Below are positions 47,458-56,647 of a stretch of 64,000 nt of DNA, piece by piece. The position numbers and the translations under genes are program-made. Under the pieces are notes generated by a model that was given only the letters and a program-made list of their open reading frames with translations, made no database searches and was not told the DNA's origin. Position 1 is the first letter of the stretch, and every line of letters begins with the position of its first letter. Source of the stretch: Streptomyces justiciae. Its GTDB lineage: Bacteria; Actinomycetota; Actinomycetes; Streptomycetales; Streptomycetaceae. The stretch lies in the NCBI RefSeq assembly GCF_015163075.1, contig NZ_JADDXU010000003.1:434001-498000 (forward strand), written 5' to 3'.

Positions 47458-47630
47458 AGGTGTGAACCCCCACAAGAGATCCCGGGGTCGCCGGGAGACT
47501 GAGAGCGCCGCGCGGCACCCGGACGCGGACCGCCCGGAGGGCGGTGTGGCGTGCGGGGCGCGGCTGCCAGGGGCACTCTATGGCATGACTGTGACAATCC
47601 AGTGGAGGTTTTTCCTCCGCCGGGCAGCGG

Positions 47631-48095
47631 CTAGCCGTACATCCGGCGCATCGCGAACTCCACCATCTGCTCGACGGCCTTCGCGTCGAACACCATCCGG
47701 TGTTCGCCCTCCATGTCGAGGACGAAGCCGTACCCGGTCGGCAGGAGGTCGATCACCTCGGCGCCGGTGATCACGAAGTACTTGGACTCCTTGCCCGCGT
47801 ACCGGCGCAGTTCCTTGAGCGAGGTGAACATCGGGATCACCGGCTGCTGGGTGTTGTGCAGGGCGAGGAAGCCGGGGTTGTCGCCGCGCGGGCAGTACAC
47901 CTTGGACGTGGCGAAGACCTGCTGGAAGTCCTCGGCGGCGAGCTGGCCGGTGGTGAAGGCGCGTACCGCGTCCGCGAGGGACGGCGGGGACGGCTCGGGG
48001 TACAGCGGCGGCTGCTGGCCGTACCCGCCCGGCATCTGCTGCTGTGGCGTGGCGTACTGCGCTTGCGTACCCGCGCTCTGGTCGTAGCCGTACAT
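47631..48095 (-). CDS. SseB-like protein
   Basis: A 154-residue cytosolic protein. The N-terminal 40 residues are Gln/Gly/Tyr/Pro-rich (QQQMPGGYGQQPPLYPEPSP) and the rest is an SseB N-terminal-type domain (DAVRAFTTGQLAAEDFQQVF, VIPMFTSLKELRRYAG, GYGFVLDMEGEHRMVFD). The actinobacterial function is unknown; the fold is also found in type III secretion enhancer SseB. It stands alone. Confidence 0.75.
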   Translation of the reverse strand: MYGYDQSAGTQAQYATPQQQMPGGYGQQPPLYPEPSPPSLADAVRAFTTGQLAAEDFQQVFATSKVYCPRGDNPGFLALHNTQQPVIPMFTSLKELRRYAGKESKYFVITGAEVIDLLPTGYGFVLDMEGEHRMVFDAKAVEQMVEFAMRRMYG

Positions 48096-48308
48096 GGGCG
48101 CAAGCGTACCGAGCGGCCGGGGCGAGTGGTCCGGTACGGAGGGGGTTCACCTGGTGCCGCCGCCTCAGGCTCGTGCGTAGAGCGCCCGAATCCCTGTCCG
48201 CCGGGGTCAGAGAATGCGAACGCGCGTACCAATGATCGCTGGTCGGAGTGGCGGTCGCGCGATCGGGGTACGGGTGTGCGGCTGTCGCACCTACGGTCTC
48301 ATTCCAAG

Positions 48309-49586
48309 ATGTCGGCAGGCCGCGGATGCTCGGTCCGGGGTTGCGGAGGGGGTGAGGGTTCGACGGGAGCGGTCGCAGAGGAGGCCCGGCATGCGCGGTG
48401 GACGTTCCGGCTGCGGATGTCGTCGACCGCGCTCGTCGCGCTGCGGGCGGAGTGGGACCGGTGCCGGTGGCTGTGGAACGAGTCAGTGGCCAAGTCCAAG
48501 CAGGTCCACGCCCAGAACAGGACCCGGCCCGACGGCACCGGCAAGCAGACGTGCGGTCCGGCCCAGCTGGACAGGATGCTGACCGAGGCCCGCCGCAGCA
48601 CGCCGTGGCTGGCCGAGGGCAGTTCGGTGCCGCAGCAGCAGATCATCCGCGACTTCGGCAAGTCGAGGGCGAAGTCACTCAAAGACATCAAGGAACGTCT
48701 GCCGCAGCGGCAGCGGGCCGGGATGCCGGGCTGGAAGACCAAGCGCGAGGCGCTGCCGAGCCTGAACTACACCCGGCGTGGGTTCCGGCTCAAGGACGGC
48801 CGCCTGCACCTCGCGGGCGGCATCGTCGTGACGCCGGTGTGGTCGCGGCAGCTGCCCGCCGCCCCGTCCAGCGTGCGCGTGTACCAGGACAGCCTGGGGC
48901 ACTGGTACGCAAGCTTCGTGGTCCCGGCCGAGGTGCAGCCGCTGCCCGGGACCGGCCAGGTGCTCGGCATCGACTGGGGCGTACGCGAGATCGCGACCAC
49001 CACTTCCGACGGCCACGACCTCCCCCACCCGCAGCACGGTACGAAGGCCCGCGCCAAACTGGGCCGATACGACCGGATGATGGCCCGCCGCAAGCCGAAG
49101 AAGGGCCAGGCCGCCTCCAAGGGCTACCGCCAGGCGAAACAATGTCGGGCGAAGACCTACGCCAAAATCGCCCGGCAGCGGCAGGACACGGCCCGCAAAT
49201 GGGCCAGGAAGGTCGTGGCGGACCACGACGCGATCGCGGTCGAGGACTTCAAGCCCAGGTTCCTGGCGAGGTCGTCCATGGCGCGCAAGGCCGCCGACGC
49301 GGCGATCGGCGCCACTAAGAAGGCCCTGCTGGAGATGGCCCGCAAGCACGGCCGGATCGTGCACCTGGTGCACCCGGCCCACACCACCATGGACTGCGCA
49401 CGGTGCGGAGCGAGAGCCAAGCACGCCCTGCCGCTGTCCGAACGCACCTACACCTGCACCGCGTGCGGAGCCGTCTCTCCCAGAGACAAGAACTCCGCCC
49501 GCGTGATGCTGGTCCGGGCTGGTCTCACCCCGGCTGGCGCCGAGGGCGTAAGACCTCTGGGAGCGCCGCTCCCAGAGGCCGCCTGA
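48309..49586 (+). CDS. tnpB: TnpB RNA-guided nuclease of an IS605-type element
   Basis: A protein of about 425 residues with all TnpB landmarks: helical N-terminal part (WDRCRWLWNESVAKSK), RuvC-I Asp in GIDWGVREIATTT, RuvC-II Glu in IAVEDFKPRFLA, a zinc ribbon CARC...CTAC, and RuvC-III Asp in RDKNSARVM. All three catalytic acids are present, so the nuclease may be active. The exact start is uncertain; 48309 is the first ATG that stays inside the element, and the conserved part begins near ARWTFRLRM. Confidence 0.85.
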   Translation: MSAGRGCSVRGCGGGEGSTGAVAEEARHARWTFRLRMSSTALVALRAEWDRCRWLWNESVAKSKQVHAQNRTRPDGTGKQTCGPAQLDRMLTEARRSTPWLAEGSSVPQQQIIRDFGKSRAKSLKDIKERLPQRQRAGMPGWKTKREALPSLNYTRRGFRLKDGRLHLAGGIVVTPVWSRQLPAAPSSVRVYQDSLGHWYASFVVPAEVQPLPGTGQVLGIDWGVREIATTTSDGHDLPHPQHGTKARAKLGRYDRMMARRKPKKGQAASKGYRQAKQCRAKTYAKIARQRQDTARKWARKVVADHDAIAVEDFKPRFLARSSMARKAADAAIGATKKALLEMARKHGRIVHLVHPAHTTMDCARCGARAKHALPLSERTYTCTACGAVSPRDKNSARVMLVRAGLTPAGAEGVRPLGAPLPEAA

Positions 49587-49622
49587 GCCAGGAATCCCCT
49601 GCTCAGCAGGGTGAGGAGTCAA
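49554..49622 (+). ncRNA. Candidate omega-RNA scaffold / right end of the TnpB element
   Basis: A 10-bp hairpin (49554-49563 with 49569-49578) overlaps the last tnpB codons. A second hairpin CCCTGC-TCA-GCAGGG (49597-49611) follows, then GTGAGGAGTCAA. TnpB guide RNAs arise from this position; the guide would begin just after 49622. Confidence 0.45.
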
Positions 49623-49650
49623 AGATGGCCGGATCGGGGTTGCGATTTAT

Positions 49651-49662
49651 TACCGGCGGGTA
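49651..49662. promoter_or_regulatory. Palindrome TACC-GGCG-GGTA upstream of the acyl-CoA dehydrogenase
   Basis: A short palindrome 86 bp upstream of the ATG, in the style of TetR-family fatty-acid regulators of actinobacteria. The assignment to a specific regulator is not possible. Confidence 0.3.
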
Positions 49663-49747
49663 GCATCATCGTATCGAAGCTACTTGTCGGTACGTGAACT
49701 AGCGCGAGGATCCAGTGCCTCGCCCGTCTCTCCAGGGAGCCGTCGCC

Positions 49748-51574
49748 ATGGGGCACTACAAGTCGAATCTCCGCGACATCGAGTTCAACCTCTTCGAAGT
49801 ACTCGGCCGCGACAAGCTGTACGGCACGGGCCCCTTCGAGGAGATGGACGTCGAGACCGCGAAGAGCATCCTCGACGAGCTGACGCGCCTCGCGGAGAAC
49901 GAGCTGGCGGAGTCCTTCGCGGACGCCGACCGCAACCCGCCGGTCTTCGACCCGGAGACCAACACCGCGCCGGTCCCCGCGTCCTTCAAGAAGAGCTACA
50001 AGGCCTTCATGGACTCCGAGTACTGGCGCCTCGGCCTGCCCGAGGGCATCGGCGGCACGGTGGCCCCGCCGTCGCTGATCTGGTCGTACGCGGAGCTGAT
50101 CCTCGGCGCCAACCCGGCCGTGTGGATGTACTCCTCCGGTCCGGCGTTCGCCGGCATCCTCTACGACGAGGGCAACGACGTACAGAAGAAGATCGCCCAG
50201 ATCGCCGTGGAGAAGACCTGGGGCTCGACCATGGTGCTGACCGAGCCGGACGCCGGTTCGGACGTCGGCGCCGGTCGGACCAAGGCGGTCCAGCAGGAGG
50301 ACGGCTCCTGGCACATCGAGGGCGTGAAGCGGTTCATCACGTCCGGTGAGCACGACATGGAGGAGAACATCCTCCACTACGTCCTCGCGCGTCCCGAGGG
50401 TGCCGGTCCGGGCACCAAGGGCCTGTCCCTCTTCCTCGTCCCGAAGTACCTCTTCGACTTCGAGACCGGCGAGCTGGGCGAGCGCAACGGCGTCTACGCC
50501 ACGAACGTCGAGCACAAGATGGGCCTGAAGGCCTCCAACACCTGCGAGATGACCTTCGGCGACCAGCACCCCGCCAAGGGCTGGCTGATCGGCGACAAGC
50601 ACGACGGCATCCGCCAGATGTTCCGCATCATCGAGTTCGCCCGCATGATGGTCGGCACGAAGGCGATCTCGACGCTGTCGACCGGTTACCTGAACGCGCT
50701 GGAGTACGCCAAGGAGCGCGTCCAGGGCTCCGACCTCGCCGCCTTCGGTGACAAGGCCGCGCCCAAGGTCACCATCACGCACCACCCGGACGTCCGCCGC
50801 TCGCTGATGACGCAGAAGGCGTACGCGGAGGGCATGCGCGCCCTGGTGCTGTACACCGCCTCGATCCAGGACGCGATCGCGGTGAAGGAGGCCGCGGGCG
50901 AGGACGCCAAGGCCGAGCACGCGCTCAACGACCTGCTCCTGCCGATCGTGAAGGGCTACGGCTCCGAGAAGGGCTACGAGCAGCTCGCCCAGTCGCTCCA
51001 GACCTTCGGCGGCTCCGGCTTCCTCCAGGAGTACCCGATCGAGCAGTACATCCGGGACGCCAAGATCGACACCCTGTACGAGGGCACGACCGCGATCCAG
51101 GGCCAGGACTTCTTCTTCCGGAAGATCGTCCGCAACCAGGGCGCGGCCCTGAACGGTCTCGCCGAGGACATCAAGAAGTTCCTGGCGCTCGGCACCGGCG
51201 GTGAGGAGCTGGCCGGCGCCCGCGAGCACCTCGCGAAGGCGGCCGTCGAGCTGGAGGCCATCGTCGGTCTGATGCTGACCGACCTCGCGGCCACCGAGCA
51301 GGACGTCAAGAACATCTACAAGGTGGGCCTGAACACCACCCGGCTGCTGCTGGCCTCCGGTGACGTGGTCGTCGGCTACCTGCTCCTCAAGGGCGCGGCT
51401 GTCGCCGCCGAGAAGCTGGAGACCGCCTCCGCCAAGGACAAGGCGTTCTACACCGGCAAGATCGCGGCTGCGAAGTTCTTCGCGGCCAACGTCCTGCCGG
51501 GTGTCACGGGTGCGCGCAAGCTCGCCCAGAACGTCGAGCTGGACCTGATGGAGCTGGACGAGGCCGCGTTCTAG
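49748..51574 (+). CDS. Acyl-CoA dehydrogenase, FadE5-like
   Basis: A 608-residue flavoprotein catalysing the first step of fatty acid beta-oxidation. The start [18 protein letters not shown] is characteristic of the long FadE5 group. [10 protein letters not shown] is the FAD and substrate signature, and [20 protein letters not shown] contains the catalytic region near the C-terminal domain. The family is about 610 residues, with an extra C-terminal helical domain as here. The TnpB element ends about 125 bp upstream. Confidence 0.92.
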   Translation: MGHYKSNLRDIEFNLFEVLGRDKLYGTGPFEEMDVETAKSILDELTRLAENELAESFADADRNPPVFDPETNTAPVPASFKKSYKAFMDSEYWRLGLPEGIGGTVAPPSLIWSYAELILGANPAVWMYSSGPAFAGILYDEGNDVQKKIAQIAVEKTWGSTMVLTEPDAGSDVGAGRTKAVQQEDGSWHIEGVKRFITSGEHDMEENILHYVLARPEGAGPGTKGLSLFLVPKYLFDFETGELGERNGVYATNVEHKMGLKASNTCEMTFGDQHPAKGWLIGDKHDGIRQMFRIIEFARMMVGTKAISTLSTGYLNALEYAKERVQGSDLAAFGDKAAPKVTITHHPDVRRSLMTQKAYAEGMRALVLYTASIQDAIAVKEAAGEDAKAEHALNDLLLPIVKGYGSEKGYEQLAQSLQTFGGSGFLQEYPIEQYIRDAKIDTLYEGTTAIQGQDFFFRKIVRNQGAALNGLAEDIKKFLALGTGGEELAGAREHLAKAAVELEAIVGLMLTDLAATEQDVKNIYKVGLNTTRLLLASGDVVVGYLLLKGAAVAAEKLETASAKDKAFYTGKIAAAKFFAANVLPGVTGARKLAQNVELDLMELDEAAF

Positions 51575-51600
51575 GACACATCAGCACAGCTCTCCTGAGG

Positions 51601-51626
51601 GCCCGCTCCCCGCACCGGGAGCGGGC
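51601..51626 (+). terminator. Terminator after the acyl-CoA dehydrogenase gene
   Basis: A perfect 10-bp stem GCCCGCTCCC / GGGAGCGGGC with a 6-nt loop, 26 bp past the stop codon. Confidence 0.75.
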
Positions 51627-51673
51627 TCTCGTACGTCGTCCAGGTGAATCCCTTCGTCGTTAAGGTGAACCCC

Positions 51674-52969
51674 ATGAGCGAACCCTCCCGCTTCGACCGC
51701 GGCCACACCGACGACCTCATGACCTTCCTGGCGGCGAGCCCGTCGCCGTACCACGCCGTGGCGAACGCCGCCGAGCGGCTGGAGAAGGCCGGCTTCCGGC
51801 AGGTCGCCGAGACGGACGCCTGGGACGGGACCAGCGGCGGCAAGTACGTGCTGCGCGGTGGCGCGATCGTGGCCTGGTACGTCCCCGAGGGCGCCGAGGC
51901 GCACACGCCGTTCCGGATCGTCGGCGCGCACACCGACTCCCCCAACCTGCGGGTCAAGCCGCTGCCGGACGCCGGGGCGCACGGCTGGCGGCAGGTGGCG
52001 GTGGAGATCTACGGCGGGCCGCTGCTGAACTCCTGGCTCGACCGCGACCTGGGCCTGGCCGGCCGGCTGACCCTGCGGGACGGTTCGACGCGGCTGGTGA
52101 ACGTGGGCCGGCCGCTGCTGCGGGTGCCGCAGCTCGCCATCCACCTGGACCGCTCGGTGTCGGCGGAGGGGCTCAAGCTCGACAAGCAGCGGCATCTGCA
52201 GCCCATCTGGGGGCTCGGCGACGACGTCCGCGAGGGCGATCTGATCGCGTTCCTGGAGGAGGAGGAAGGGCTCGGCGCGGGCGAGGTCACCGGCTGGGAC
52301 CTGATGGTCCACTCCGTCGAACCGCCCGCCTACCTGGGCCGCGACAAGGAGCTGGTGGCCGGGCCACGCATGGACAACCTGCTGTCCGTGCACGCCGGGG
52401 TGGCCGCGCTGACCGCGGTCGCGGCCGGCTCGGACCTCGATTACATCCCCGTACTCGCCGCCTTCGACCACGAGGAGAACGGCTCGCAGTCCGACACCGG
52501 TGCGGACGGGCCGCTGCTCGGCAGTGTGCTGGAGCGTTCGGTGTTCGCGCGCGGAGGGTCGTACGAGGACCGGGCGAGAGCGTTCGCGGGCACCGTCTGT
52601 CTGTCCTCCGACACCGGCCACGCGGTCCACCCCAACTACGCCGAGCGGCACGACCCGACGCACCACCCGCGGGTCAACGGCGGCCCGATCCTCAAGGTCA
52701 ACGTCAACAACCGGTACGCGACGGACGGTTCGGGCCGCGCGGTGTTCGCCGCCGCCTGCGAGAAGGCCGACGTCCCCTTCCAGTCCTTCGTCTCCAACAA
52801 CTCCATGCCCTGCGGCACCACCATCGGCCCCATCACCGCGGCCCGGCACGGCATCAAGACGGTCGACATCGGCGTCGCCATCCTGTCGATGCACAGCGCC
52901 CGCGAACTGTGCGGCGCGGACGACCCGCACCTGCTGGCGAACGCGCTGGTGGCGTTCCTGGAGGGATAG
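51674..52969 (+). CDS. M18-family aspartyl aminopeptidase
   Basis: A 431-residue cytosolic zinc aminopeptidase (M18, dodecameric in known members) that removes N-terminal acidic residues. Metal and active-site blocks: GAHTDSPNLRVK (His/Asp), PVLAAFDHEENGS (Glu-Glu), LSSDTGHAVHPNY (Asp) and the C-terminal MHSARELCG with the last His ligand. The ATG at 51674 is preferred to one 10 codons upstream because the product then begins MSEPSRFDRGHTDDLMTFL as is typical. Confidence 0.93.
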   Translation: MSEPSRFDRGHTDDLMTFLAASPSPYHAVANAAERLEKAGFRQVAETDAWDGTSGGKYVLRGGAIVAWYVPEGAEAHTPFRIVGAHTDSPNLRVKPLPDAGAHGWRQVAVEIYGGPLLNSWLDRDLGLAGRLTLRDGSTRLVNVGRPLLRVPQLAIHLDRSVSAEGLKLDKQRHLQPIWGLGDDVREGDLIAFLEEEEGLGAGEVTGWDLMVHSVEPPAYLGRDKELVAGPRMDNLLSVHAGVAALTAVAAGSDLDYIPVLAAFDHEENGSQSDTGADGPLLGSVLERSVFARGGSYEDRARAFAGTVCLSSDTGHAVHPNYAERHDPTHHPRVNGGPILKVNVNNRYATDGSGRAVFAAACEKADVPFQSFVSNNSMPCGTTIGPITAARHGIKTVDIGVAILSMHSARELCGADDPHLLANALVAFLEG

Positions 52970-53028
52970 TTTCCGCACGCCTGGTTACCCGCCCCTGACG
53001 GAAACTTCATGCAGGGGAGGCGACACTC

Positions 53029-53262
53029 ATGGGCCTCGGCGGATGCATCATCCTCATCGCCGCGGGAGCCATCCTCACGTTCGCGACCGACTGGGACATG
53101 CAGGGGGTCAACCTCGATCTGGTCGGCATCATCCTGATGATCGTCGGGCTGATCGGCGTCAGCACCTTCAGCAGCATCGCGCGGCGCAGGCGGGTCGTGG
53201 TGCCGCCCACCACGCCGGTCATCGACGAGGAGGGGCGGACCCGGAGGGAGCCGCCTTACTGA
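53029..53262 (+). CDS. Small two-segment membrane protein, DUF6458-like
   Basis: A 77-residue membrane protein with two hydrophobic helices (GCIILIAAGAILTFATDW and LVGIILMIVGLIGVSTF) joined by a short loop with the pattern WDMQGVNLDLVG, and a basic C-terminal tail ending RREPPY. It matches the actinobacterial DUF6458 type. GGGGAGG precedes the ATG. The function is unknown. Confidence 0.75.
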   Translation: MGLGGCIILIAAGAILTFATDWDMQGVNLDLVGIILMIVGLIGVSTFSSIARRRRVVVPPTTPVIDEEGRTRREPPY

Positions 53263-53308
53263 CAGCCCGTCACAAACGGGTCTCACAGGAAATATCCAGA
53301 CAACCGTG

Positions 53309-53332
53309 AGCAGTCCGTTACACCGGACTGCT
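53309..53332 (+). terminator. Hairpin after the small membrane protein gene
   Basis: A perfect 9-bp stem AGCAGTCCG (53309-53317) with CGGACTGCT (53324-53332) and a 6-nt loop, followed by TGTCTGCTTG. Probably a terminator, though it may belong to the leader of the next gene. Confidence 0.6.
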
Positions 53333-53352
53333 TGTCTGCTTGTAGTGATTTC

Positions 53353-53423
53353 GTGAAGACTTGTGAGGACTCAGAGGTCCCGGGGGGTGAGCGTTACCGG
53401 GTCTCGTCCTCGCAAGACTTCGC
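53353..53423 (+). promoter_or_regulatory. Structured 5' leader of the glycosyltransferase gene
   Basis: Bases 53353-53370 pair with 53406-53423 in about 17 base pairs (including two G-U pairs), broken only by an A-A mismatch (53359/53417). The 35-nt interior contains CCCGG and CCGGG that can form an inner helix. The stem ends 2 nt before AGGGGG, the ribosome site of the GTG at 53439, so the fold could control translation. It matches no riboswitch class I can name. Confidence 0.5.
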
Positions 53424-53438
53424 ACCAGGGGGCCCGCA

Positions 53439-54566
53439 GTGCTCGACCTCGCGGCGCCCAGCGGTCGCCACGCGGCCCGCCGTGCCCACGCGGCCCCCGA
53501 GGAGCCGCCGACCCGCCCCCGGCTCGCCGTCCTGATCCCGGCGCACAACGAGGCGGACCGCATCGGCGCCGCCATCGACGGCCTGCGCGACCAGACCCGG
53601 CGCCCCGACCTCGTCGTGGTGGTCTGCGACAACTGCACCGACGACACCGCCGAGATCGCCGTCGCGCACGGCGCCCAGGTGTTCCACACCCAGGGCAACA
53701 CCCACAAGAAGGCCGGCGCCCTCAACCAGGCCATCGCCTGGATGCTGCCCCACCTCGACGACCGTGACCTGCTGCTGGTCCAGGACGCCGACACCGTCCT
53801 CGACCCCTGGTTCGCCGAGACCGCCCTCGCCACCTTCAACCGCAAGGTCGGCGCCGTCGGCGGGGTCTTCTACGGCGAGGAGGGCGGCGGCCTCCTCGGT
53901 CTGCTCCAGCGCATGGAGTTCCACCGCTACGCCTGGGAACTGGAACGCACCGGCGGCAAGGCCCAGGTCCTCACCGGCACCGGCACCATGTTCCGCGCCC
54001 GGGTGCTGCGCGAGGTGCGGGCGGCCCGCCGCGCCGGGGTGATCGGCGGCGGCAGCGGCTACTACAGCCTCGCCTCGCTCACCGAGGACGACGAGATGAC
54101 CAAGGCGGTCAAGACCCTCGGCTACCGGGCCATGTCCCCGGCCGGCTGCGCGGTCACCACCGAGGTCATGCCGACGCTGGGCAAGCTCTGGCACCAGCGG
54201 CTGCGCTGGCAGCGCGGCGCCCTGGAGAACCTGCGCGACTACGGCTGGACCAAGGTCACCGCCCGCTACTTCGCCCAGCAGGTCCTGATGGGCTTCGGCG
54301 CGCTGTCGTTCCTGGTCTACCTCGTCTACATGACCACGTTCACCACGCTGTACGGCTGGCCGGGCTTCTCCCCGTTCTGGACGGGGATCGGCCTGATCTT
54401 CGTCGTCGAGAAGACGGTCTCCGTACGGCGGGCCGGCCCCAGGGCCGTCCTGGTCGCGGCGCTGATGGTCCCGGAGATGCTCTACGACCTCTTTCAGCAC
54501 GCCGTCTACTTCACCTCGCTGTGGGGGATGTTGCGCCGCAGCGAGGAGAAGTGGGTCGCAACCTAA
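53439..54566 (+). CDS. Membrane-bound processive GT2 glycosyltransferase
   Basis: A 375-residue family 2 glycosyltransferase of the cellulose-synthase/NodC/PgaC type. The GT-A core has RLAVLIPAHNEADRIG, VVCDNCTDD and DLLLVQDADTV (DxD). The acceptor and catalytic blocks are LTEDDEM (TED) and QRLRW (QxxRW), the mark of processive beta-glycan synthases. Three or four membrane segments follow. The GTG start has AGGGGG 7 nt upstream behind a structured leader. A tiny membrane protein gene follows after 35 bp. The likely product is a surface or extracellular polysaccharide. Confidence 0.87.
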   Translation: MLDLAAPSGRHAARRAHAAPEEPPTRPRLAVLIPAHNEADRIGAAIDGLRDQTRRPDLVVVVCDNCTDDTAEIAVAHGAQVFHTQGNTHKKAGALNQAIAWMLPHLDDRDLLLVQDADTVLDPWFAETALATFNRKVGAVGGVFYGEEGGGLLGLLQRMEFHRYAWELERTGGKAQVLTGTGTMFRARVLREVRAARRAGVIGGGSGYYSLASLTEDDEMTKAVKTLGYRAMSPAGCAVTTEVMPTLGKLWHQRLRWQRGALENLRDYGWTKVTARYFAQQVLMGFGALSFLVYLVYMTTFTTLYGWPGFSPFWTGIGLIFVVEKTVSVRRAGPRAVLVAALMVPEMLYDLFQHAVYFTSLWGMLRRSEEKWVAT

Positions 54567-54601
54567 CCCTCAACCCTCAACCGAGAGAAGCGAGAAGCAC
54601 G

Positions 54602-54766
54602 ATGTACGGACGAGTGATCGGCGCGGGCACCACCGGTGCCGGAGGCGCCACCCTGGCCGCGACCGGCCTGTGGATGAACAGCATGGCCCTGGTCGTCACG
54701 GCCACCACCCTGGCGGCCGCGGGCGTGGCCCTCTACAAGCTGGCCCCGCGCCCGCGTCGCCGGTAG
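54602..54766 (+). CDS. Small membrane peptide, 54 residues
   Basis: A 54-residue peptide, MYGRVIGAGTTGAGGATLAA, followed by one hydrophobic helix (LVVTATTLAAAGVALYKL) and a basic end (PRPRRR). It lies 35 bp behind the glycosyltransferase and probably shares its transcript, so it may be an accessory of that enzyme. Family unknown; N-terminal Gly-rich and C-terminal Arg-rich composition is typical of small Streptomyces membrane peptides. Confidence 0.65.
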   Translation: MYGRVIGAGTTGAGGATLAATGLWMNSMALVVTATTLAAAGVALYKLAPRPRRR

Positions 54767-54779
54767 TGGCCTTATCGGC

Positions 54780-56618
54780 CTACTGGTCGCGCTGGTCGGG
54801 GTCCATCCCGGCCAGCACCAGGGGCAGCCGGTCCGCCCCGCCCTCGACGAGGCGGACCGGGACGCCCCAGTCCTGCTGGTGGACATGGCAGGCCGGGTAT
54901 TCGTTCTCCGGGTCGTCGTCGCAGCTCGCCGCCATCGCGAAGACGTGCAGCACACCCTCCCCGACGGCCGGATCGAGGCGCAGGGTGCGGGAGAGATCGG
55001 TGCCCGCGCCCTCTCCCTCTCCGTCGAGCAGCAGCTCGGGCGGGGTCGACGAGACCAGCAGCCTGGTCGAGGGGCCGTAGCGGGTGTCGAGCTTCTGTCC
55101 GGCGGGCGCCTGGAAGACGACGTCCAACCGGAGCTCGCCGGGGGCCACTTCGGTGGCGGCCCGCTGCGTGCGATGAGCGACCGAGGCCACCTTCACGGCC
55201 TCCTCCGGCAGCCGCAGCCGGGTCAGCCGGTGCCGGGCGGACTCCACGACCACGATGTCCTCGCCGACGAGCACGGCGTCACTGGGCTCGCGCAGGTCGG
55301 TGGCGAGGGTGGTGACCTCGCCGGTCGCCGGGTCGAAGCGGCGCAGGGCGTGGTTGTAGGTGTCGCTGACGGCGACCGAGCCGTCGGGGAGCGCGGTGAC
55401 GCCCAACGGGTGCTGGAAGAGGGCCTGTTCGGCTGCGCCGTCGCGGTGACCGAAGTCGAACAGCCCGGTGCCTACGGCGGTGTGGATGGTGCCGCCGGGG
55501 TCGACCCAGCGCAGGGCGGACGTCTCGGAGTCGGCGAGCCAGAGCCTTTCCGGGGTGGCGGCGAGCCCGGAGGGCTGGGCGAACCAGGCCTCTTCGGCGG
55601 GCCCGTCCACAAGTCCCTCGTTGGTGGTGCCGGCGGCGACCGAGACCGTCCCCTCCTCCGGGTCGTACGTCCACAGCTGGTGGACGCCGGCCATGGCGAT
55701 CCACACCTTGCCGTTCCAGTGGGCGACGTCCCAGGGGGAGGAGAGGTTGACGTCACGCGCGGGACCCGAGGTGGCGTCGGCCTGCATCCACTGCCGCCCC
55801 GTGCCGGCGAGGGTGGTCACCGCGCCGGTGGCGAGGTCGAGCCGGCGCAGGGCGTGGTTGACGGTGTCGGCGACGACGACGGAGCCGTCCGGCAGCAGCG
55901 CGAGTCCCTGCGGCTCGTTGAAGGAGACGGCGCCGGCGGACCCGTCCTCGAAGCCGCGCCGCCCGGACCCGATCCGCCGTACGACGCTCTCCCCGTCCGC
56001 CGCCAGCTCGACGAGCTGATGCCGGGTGGTGTCGCTGACCAGGAAGTTCCCCGAGGGCAGCACGAGCGCCTTCCCCGGGAACCGCAGCACGGTCGGCTCC
56101 GGCTCCGGCGCCACATAGGGCCCGTCCCCGCGCCGCAGCGTGCCCTTCGCCTCGTGCTCCGCCTCCAGCTCGGTCACCAGCCGCTCGATGGCGTGCACAT
56201 GGCCCTCACCGGCGTGCTGCGCGACGACGTACCCCTCCGGGTCGATCACGACGAGCGTCGGCCAGGCCCGTACCGCGTACTGCTTCCAGGTGGCCAGCTC
56301 GGGATCGTCCAGCACCGGATGCCCGACCCCGTACCGCTCCACGGCGTCCACCACCGCCCCGTGCTCCGCCTCGTGCACGAACTTGGGCGAGTGCACGCCG
56401 ATGACGACGACGGTGTCGCGGTGCTTCTCCTCCAGCTCGCGCAGCTCGTCGAGGACATGCAGGCAGTTGATGCAGCAGAAGGTCCAGAAATCCAGAATGA
56501 CGATGCGTCCCCGCAGGTCGGCCAGGCTGTACTGCTTCTCGCCCGTGTTCAGCCAGCCGCCCTTGCCGATCAGCTCGGGGGCGCGGACACGGACGCGGCG
56601 GGGTGCGGAGTCGCTCAT
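54780..56618 (-). CDS. Thioredoxin-fold plus NHL-repeat protein
   Basis: A 612-residue protein with a TlpA/AhpC-like thioredoxin domain (about 1-165; motif FWTFCCINCLHVLDEL with Cys-Ile-Asn-Cys as redox pair) and an NHL-repeat six-bladed propeller (about 185-480, repeated GLALLPDGSVVVADTVNHALRR-type units), then a beta-rich C-terminal domain. It matches the NHLRC2-like architecture. There is no signal peptide, so it is probably cytosolic. Redox or scaffold roles are inferred only. Confidence 0.85.
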   Translation of the reverse strand: MSDSAPRRVRVRAPELIGKGGWLNTGEKQYSLADLRGRIVILDFWTFCCINCLHVLDELRELEEKHRDTVVVIGVHSPKFVHEAEHGAVVDAVERYGVGHPVLDDPELATWKQYAVRAWPTLVVIDPEGYVVAQHAGEGHVHAIERLVTELEAEHEAKGTLRRGDGPYVAPEPEPTVLRFPGKALVLPSGNFLVSDTTRHQLVELAADGESVVRRIGSGRRGFEDGSAGAVSFNEPQGLALLPDGSVVVADTVNHALRRLDLATGAVTTLAGTGRQWMQADATSGPARDVNLSSPWDVAHWNGKVWIAMAGVHQLWTYDPEEGTVSVAAGTTNEGLVDGPAEEAWFAQPSGLAATPERLWLADSETSALRWVDPGGTIHTAVGTGLFDFGHRDGAAEQALFQHPLGVTALPDGSVAVSDTYNHALRRFDPATGEVTTLATDLREPSDAVLVGEDIVVVESARHRLTRLRLPEEAVKVASVAHRTQRAATEVAPGELRLDVVFQAPAGQKLDTRYGPSTRLLVSSTPPELLLDGEGEGAGTDLSRTLRLDPAVGEGVLHVFAMAASCDDDPENEYPACHVHQQDWGVPVRLVEGGADRLPLVLAGMDPDQRDQ

Positions 56619-56647
56619 GGATCAAGGGTGCCACCCGCCACCGACAG

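Larger units (their letters stand above)
48240..49622 (+). mobile_element. IS200/IS605-type element carrying only tnpB
   Basis: The tnpB gene is followed by two right-end hairpins and the tetranucleotide TCAA (49619-49622), a cleavage-site style known from IS608. A 5-bp hairpin GTGCG-GCTGT-CGCAC (48276-48290) may be part of the left end. No tnpA is present. The outer limits, especially the left one, are estimates. Confidence 0.5.
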
